This document shows positions 7,105-11,253 of a DNA stretch of 11,253 nt, one piece after another. The stretch is from Pseudomonadota bacterium. Lineage in GTDB: Bacteria; Pseudomonadota; Gammaproteobacteria; Woeseiales; Woeseiaceae. The stretch is taken from NCBI GenBank assembly GCA_027295475.1, contig JAPUKV010000130.1:1-11253 (forward strand). Direction: 5' to 3'. Every line of letters begins with the position of its first letter. Position 1 is the stretch's first letter. Made by a program: the position numbers and the translations under genes. A model generated the notes under the pieces. That model searched no databases and was not told where the DNA came from. It saw nothing but the letters and a program-made list of their open reading frames with translations.

Positions 7105-10100
7105 CTATTCAAAGCCTCTCTCCAGAAGTTCCCGGTCGATGAACTGCAGGTCCTTGCTCCTTTGCAGATCGTCGGCAAAATCCTCACGCAATGATCTGGC
7201 TTCTGCGTCTCGCCCGGCGGCTTCGAGCTCCCTGACCAACCGTTGCTGCACACGCATCAAACTCACACCGGGTACATTCTCCATTTCCTGCAAGCCTCGC
7301 AGGTACTGCTGCGCCTCGTCGAGACGAGGCTCGGGTCTTCCGCCGCGAGCCTGATCGATCGTCGGCCGCAATGCCTCGTTGGCCAGCGCGATTTTGGCCG
7401 GATCCGCCTGCGCAGCCAGCGGGAATTCATGCACCAGTTGACGGAGCCGATCCGCACCATAGCTCAGGTGATCGCCGCCACCCATATACAAGTAAAGACC
7501 TTGCTCGATCCCAAAGCGCAGGCCGCCCTTGTCGAATAACAGCCGGCTGGCCCGTTTGGTCGGTTCGGTGGTCGGGGGCTCGATCGTCACGAGTAGCGTT
7601 TCGCTCCGGATGATGTCACTCGAGAAGGCTGTGTCGGCGGGAAAGGTCGCCTGAATCTCGTAATCGCCCGGCGTCGCGAAGGTCCAACCCCCGGAGCTGA
7701 AAAATACGCGCGCATCATCAATCATCACGTCATTGGGCGCCAAAGTCCTGCTCAACCTGGCCATTCGCGCCCCTCTCAGGACCGGCGGTTTGAACGGCTG
7801 GAACTGCTCCTGGGTGGGGCCGCGGATCAGCACATTCAGGAAGCCGTATTCCGGAGACAGCAATGGAATAACTTCCTGCGGCGTGTCGCTGGTATTTACA
7901 ACCGCTACAGCCAGCGAGACTGCTTCACCAACGAGGTATACCTCTTTGGCGGTCCCGATCCGGAGTCGCAGCGGAGACTCGGTGCTAATGTCGTTCACGG
8001 GCGCCAACCTGGTCCTCATTGCGGCGGACGCGTCAATTGAGGTGCGACGGTTCAGATTCGACGTGTCGTCCGGCACGACGGAATAATTCTCTCGCGGTGA
8101 CAACTTATGGCGACCTGCATGGCTCTGTGTAATCAGCCCGAAAGGCAAGTTGCCGGTCCCGGGTGTCACCAAGCGACTGGGGTGGGAATGAAAGTGTTCA
8201 ATACTCGCGTCGCTGAGCCGCCACAGGACCGTATCAGTAAGGCTATAGCTCTCGACGGTTGCACGACGGGTAAAACTCGATCCATCCCAGTCCGTATGAT
8301 GCAGATTGAAGACATGAGCGAGTTCGTGTGCGGTAGTCAAAAGCACTTCGCGGATTACGCCACCCGGCATACCCTTGTGAGCTGATTCGAACACCGCGAA
8401 TGATTCGCGTGGCATATCATTCGCATCGTTCTCTCCAAAATCGAACATGATTCCAAGCGTGTCGCGCGAGTCTTCGTCCTCGGAGACCACCAGCATGTAG
8501 ACGTGCCACTCTCCCTCTTCGGCTGTTAGCGATCGGTTGGTAATGAGCAGGGCATGCAGGTCTGCAAGGCGTATCGAATCTGCGTGCGGAATGTCGATTT
8601 GATCTTCGACGATGCGCAGCTCAATACCCGCGGCTCGATATATTTCTGCCAATGAGACGCGCTTGCCGCGGATAGTCTGCTCGGTCGAAACCGCTTGCGT
8701 GCCTCGCATGCGGTCTATTTCGAGCAACACGCGTTGCGTGATCTTCGGCTGGGCCTGAGCGCTATCGTGCCGGCCGACGGTAGGTTCGGCACTGCTCAGT
8801 GACTGAATCAGTGTTTTCGAGCCCAGCTGACTGAGCGCCAGCCTTGCTGTACGCCGGGCCGTTGCGCCGGAACCTGCGTCGCTCGCGAGATTGTTCAGCA
8901 TACTTTGCATGGATTCCGGCTGATGTACCGCGATGTGCATCAGCTCCGGACCAAATCGATCGATTGCTGCGGAAAAGTCGTCGGCGCCAAACAGTTCCTG
9001 CAGATGCGCACGTAATTGCTCCCGGTCACGACCCGTGACGCGTGCCAGCAACTCAAGATGCGGCACCGGAGAAACAGCTCTGCGGGCAGTGTCGTCCGGG
9101 GTGCCAAGCGGGCTCCTCAACAGGGCGGCAGCGTCGAGAATCCCGGCACCATACTTGCTGGAATCCCAACCGTCCGGCGTATTGGCTGAGCGCTTCAAAA
9201 GCTCGACGAACAGGTCCTTGCGCGTCCCGGAACCATAGGCTTCACGAATCGCCTGCTCCCCGTGGTGCGCGATCCACAGTGCAGCGGCGCCAGCCGCATA
9301 GGCTGCGGCATAGGACGTTCCATCGCTGCGAATAGTATTGGTTGATGAGTCTTCGGGCGATTTTTTCCAGGCAACGTGGACGCGTTCCCCGGGAGCCGAT
9401 ATGTCTACCGAGCGACCGCGCGACGACCCTTTCCATGGGACCGCATGGACATTGCTCGCTGCAACAGCCACCGTCGCATCATAGACTGCCGGGGCCACTA
9501 CAAAGGGGACGCAATTCCCTGCCGCCGCGACCGGTATCACCTCATGACGCACCGCATCCATGAGCGCTCGTTCGAGGCCAAAGAATATCCTTCCCCCGAC
9601 ACTCATTGCGATGACATCACAGCTTGCCTCGACCGAGCGCCGCACCGCCTTGGCCACATCGCTGTCCAGAAATTGAATGACGCTCTTGACGCTGCGCATC
9701 GGCACCAGTGTCGCTTCGGGCGCCATCCCCGTGATCTTGCCCGGCGGCAGGGTGCCACCATTTTCGTCAATACCGCCCGAGCTTACGATCAAGCTGCCAG
9801 TAGAGGTTCCGTGGCCCCGGCTGCCGCGGTAATTCAACGGGTCCAATGCATTGTCATCTTCGTCGAGGATATCGTAGTCGTTGTCGAGGTCGAGACGTGC
9901 TGCGTCCAGGTCTGCATGCTCTGTCCAGCCGGTGTCCAGATGACAAACCCGAACGCCCTCCCCAAAACGCTGACCGCTCTCCGGGGGTGTCAGCTCCCAT
10001 GCCTGATCGGCATTGACCGCCAGCAACGACCAGGCGGGATCTGCGGTACTCTCATCGTCGTTACTTTTCGAGCAAAACAGCGCGCGTGCGGTCGGGTCGA

Positions 10101-10449
10101 CCAGCACATCCTCGAAGTCCGGCTCGACCCGCAAGAAATTACCTCGGTCACGCAGGAGGTAGGCCATGTCCCACGGACTCTCGGATGCATCGCCTGAAGT
10201 CGCACCCACAGTGTAGAGATTGCGCAACGCGTACGGGTCGTCTCCCGGATCAATCTCCGGGAACATTGGCGACACCTCGGCCTTTGCGTCGAAAACCTCA
10301 GCCGTGATTTGTTCCAGGTGACTTTGCGGCTGGTCCGGGCGAAGCTCGACCACCAGTCGATGTTCCGCCGCAACCGCTGCGGAACCCAGTGCTGCCAGCG
10401 CTGTCGCAATGACACAGAAAAACAGGCCCTGGACCGACAGCTGTCTCAA
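7105..10449 (-). CDS. secreted dual protease: subtilisin (S8) domain plus HExxH zincin-like domain and Ig-like C-terminal module
   Basis: The protein has 1114 residues from the TTG start at 10449. A Sec signal peptide (1-28, ending AAVAA) precedes a likely propeptide (~29-125). The S8 domain (~140-445) has the full triad: Asp172 in VCHLDTGW, His213 in RGHGTSTG, Ser379 in SDGTSYAA, plus oxyanion Asn312 in AAAGN. A helical linker follows (~460-590). A second peptidase-like domain (~590-765) carries TAHELAHVFNLHHTD, giving zinc ligands His708, His712, His718 and the catalytic-type Glu709. Residues ~825-1114 are an Ig-like plus helical module that recurs in the downstream lipoprotein. The TTG start is preferred because a perfect AGGAGG lies 9 nt upstream and it gives a canonical signal peptide; a GTG at 10509 would add 20 residues with no good ribosome site. 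No autotransporter or sorting tail is seen. The substrate is unknown, and metal binding is inferred from the motif. Confidence 0.9.
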   Translation of the reverse strand: MRQLSVQGLFFCVIATALAALGSAAVAAEHRLVVELRPDQPQSHLEQITAEVFDAKAEVSPMFPEIDPGDDPYALRNLYTVGATSGDASESPWDMAYLLRDRGNFLRVEPDFEDVLVDPTARALFCSKSNDDESTADPAWSLLAVNADQAWELTPPESGQRFGEGVRVCHLDTGWTEHADLDAARLDLDNDYDILDEDDNALDPLNYRGSRGHGTSTGSLIVSSGGIDENGGTLPPGKITGMAPEATLVPMRSVKSVIQFLDSDVAKAVRRSVEASCDVIAMSVGGRIFFGLERALMDAVRHEVIPVAAAGNCVPFVVAPAVYDATVAVAASNVHAVPWKGSSRGRSVDISAPGERVHVAWKKSPEDSSTNTIRSDGTSYAAAYAAGAAALWIAHHGEQAIREAYGSGTRKDLFVELLKRSANTPDGWDSSKYGAGILDAAALLRSPLGTPDDTARRAVSPVPHLELLARVTGRDREQLRAHLQELFGADDFSAAIDRFGPELMHIAVHQPESMQSMLNNLASDAGSGATARRTARLALSQLGSKTLIQSLSSAEPTVGRHDSAQAQPKITQRVLLEIDRMRGTQAVSTEQTIRGKRVSLAEIYRAAGIELRIVEDQIDIPHADSIRLADLHALLITNRSLTAEEGEWHVYMLVVSEDEDSRDTLGIMFDFGENDANDMPRESFAVFESAHKGMPGGVIREVLLTTAHELAHVFNLHHTDWDGSSFTRRATVESYSLTDTVLWRLSDASIEHFHSHPSRLVTPGTGNLPFGLITQSHAGRHKLSPRENYSVVPDDTSNLNRRTSIDASAAMRTRLAPVNDISTESPLRLRIGTAKEVYLVGEAVSLAVAVVNTSDTPQEVIPLLSPEYGFLNVLIRGPTQEQFQPFKPPVLRGARMARLSRTLAPNDVMIDDARVFFSSGGWTFATPGDYEIQATFPADTAFSSDIIRSETLLVTIEPPTTEPTKRASRLLFDKGGLRFGIEQGLYLYMGGGDHLSYGADRLRQLVHEFPLAAQADPAKIALANEALRPTIDQARGGRPEPRLDEAQQYLRGLQEMENVPGVSLMRVQQRLVRELEAAGRDAEARSLREDFADDLQRSKDLQFIDRELLERGFE

Positions 10450-10638
10450 AACACTTGTCCTCCTAACAGTCGACGGTGGCCGTTCTTTATTTGTCAGCAA
10501 GAGAAACACGAACCCGAGACTGCTCGCCCGCTTGCACCAACGCGACCGGGATACCGGATTTCCCTCGCCAAGCGCCTGTTCCGCCGACGACGCTATTTAT
10601 TTATTTAAAAAAAACCTTCTTTTTCCGATTAGAACTCG
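10450..10638. other. intergenic region with AT-rich tract
   Basis: About 189 bp separate the protease gene from the small-protein gene upstream of it on the same strand. It holds an AT-rich block (10594-10624) with three ATTT units and a run of eight A. Read on the minus strand, AAAAA-gaagg-TTTTT followed by more T could be a weak terminator for the small-protein gene, but the stem is A:T only. I could not pick a convincing protease promoter here. Confidence 0.35.
10459..10464 (-). promoter_or_regulatory. ribosome binding site deciding the TTG start of the protease
   Basis: On the minus strand AGGAGG is followed by 9 nt and TTG (10447-10449). The nearest GTG downstream of the site is out of frame and reads a stop two codons later. 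The upstream in-frame GTG at 10509 lacks a comparable site. Confidence 0.65.
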
Positions 10639-11007
10639 TTAATCCACGGCAAAGATTTCCTGCCATTCCTCCCGATTTACGTGTTCCTTGAGCTGCCACC
10701 TGAGGTCGAGCATATCGTGGTTGTATTGGTCGATCTCTGCGAAATACCCGGTCCAGATCACGTCAATATCTGCAGTATTTATGACGTCCTGGCGCAGCAC
10801 CTTATAAATATCCTTCGACGCTCGCTTCACGTGCTTGTTACGCGCATTCGTTCGTTTCTTCATCGCCTTGAGCGTACTGAGCGCTGCTTTTTGCCGCTCG
10901 TCTTTGACCATGACTGTTTTAACGCTGTCCCGAGTATCGGCAATATACGCAAGCTCTGCCGACGAACTTCCACCGAGAATCATAATAGTAAAAAGTGCAA
11001 TTAACAT
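10639..11007 (-). CDS. small exported helical protein of unknown function
   Basis: I do not recognise this 122-residue protein. The N-terminus MLIALFTIMILGGSSSA looks like a short signal peptide cleaved before Glu18, though it lacks the usual positive charge at the very start. The mature part is charged and predicted to be mostly helical, with a basic stretch (KAMKKRTNARNKHVKR, 48-63) and a C-terminal NREEWQEIF. The ATG follows GGGAGAG (11014-11020), a credible ribosome site. It is downstream of another small helical ORF by 15 nt and in the same reading frame, so the two are probably co-transcribed. The last 41 residues before the tail align without gaps to the neighbour, weakly but with a shared pattern ending near an acidic-aromatic or TPDE-like motif. 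This recalls small periplasmic helical proteins of the Spy/LTxxQ kind, but similarity is too thin for a name. Confidence 0.7.
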   Translation of the reverse strand: MLIALFTIMILGGSSSAELAYIADTRDSVKTVMVKDERQKAALSTLKAMKKRTNARNKHVKRASKDIYKVLRQDVINTADIDVIWTGYFAEIDQYNHDMLDLRWQLKEHVNREEWQEIFAVD

Positions 11008-11022
11008 GACATTCTCTCCCGC

Positions 11023-11253
11023 TCAGATAGCCTGGATGTTCCTGATGGCGGCATCCCTTGCTTTGGAATAGGTTTTTGATATTGCCGACCGCTCGTCCGG
11101 CGTCATGATTGCGAGGAATTCACGGTGCTTATCTGACACCTGTCGCTTGTTCCACCGAATTTGCCTGTCGACCCGGTCAAAGAAAGCCTCGAAATCGGCG
11201 CGGGTTGTGTCGTAGTCGGCGTTCAACTCCCTGACCCGCTGTCTTCTTTTCGC
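11023..11253 (-). CDS. small charged helical protein, C-terminal part (cut by window edge)
   Basis: The frame is open from the right edge to a TGA at 11023-11025, giving 76 visible residues. A TTG at 11226 is a possible start, but coding-like sequence (KRRQRVREL) continues upstream to the edge, so the true start probably lies outside the window. The visible part is highly charged and helical, with FDRVDRQIRWNKRQVSDKH and then FLAIMTPDERSAISK. The latter is reminiscent of the LTxxQ-type segments of periplasmic Spy/CpxP-like proteins; this is a resemblance only. The exported small protein follows 15 nt downstream. Function is unknown. Confidence 0.6.
   Translation of the reverse strand, partial: AKRRQRVRELNADYDTTRADFEAFFDRVDRQIRWNKRQVSDKHREFLAIMTPDERSAISKTYSKARDAAIRNIQAI

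Noticed and set aside
7101..7253. Longer N-terminus for the lipoprotein
   Set aside because: The extension would overlap the protease gene and place 51 residues ahead of a clear signal peptide and lipobox.
9376..10197. Long plus-strand open frame opposite the protease
   Set aside because: It lies wholly antisense to the S8 domain, whose catalytic motifs are on the other strand. Its translation is Arg/His/Cys-rich without recognisable domains.
1..11253. CRISPR arrays, tRNA or rRNA genes, IS elements, prophage genes
   Set aside because: No regularly spaced repeats, no cloverleaf-like segments noticed, and no transposase or integrase translation in any frame.

Overview
The window looks like a chromosomal stretch from a moderately GC-rich Proteobacterium, alpha- or gamma-; the sequence alone does not settle which. 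Pointers are a NadA of the short AHNYQ type, a NadQ-like NAD regulator (a family best known from Alphaproteobacteria), an HAE1-type RND efflux pump and a Sec/lipoprotein-exported protease locus. No tRNA, rRNA, CRISPR array, IS element or phage gene was seen.

Left part (1-1803): the 5' portion of nadA (quinolinate synthase, minus strand, cut by the window edge) is divergent from a regulator gene that joins a catalytically degenerate Nudix domain to a C-terminal winged helix. The space between them carries two copies of a palindrome, TATRCTC-N5-GAGCATA, 24 bp apart and overlapping candidate promoters for both genes. This fits a self-regulating switch for de novo NAD synthesis.

Middle (1987-6109): a two-gene efflux operon encodes a periplasmic adaptor and a 1022-residue RND inner-membrane pump. 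No outer-membrane channel gene lies alongside, so the pump presumably borrows a TolC-type channel encoded elsewhere.

Right part (6138-10449, minus strand): a two-gene exported-protease locus converges on the efflux operon. Its first gene encodes a secreted protein of about 1114 residues with a complete subtilisin (S8) triad, then a second protease-like domain with a HExxHxxxxxH zinc motif, then a C-terminal Ig-like plus helical module. Four bases downstream is a lipoprotein gene whose mature part is a divergent copy of that same C-terminal module. This dual-protease and paralogous-lipoprotein pair is the most unusual content of the window.

Far right (10639-11253, minus strand): two small, charged, helical proteins, at least one exported, are encoded in tandem. 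They may be distant paralogues. The second is cut by the window edge.
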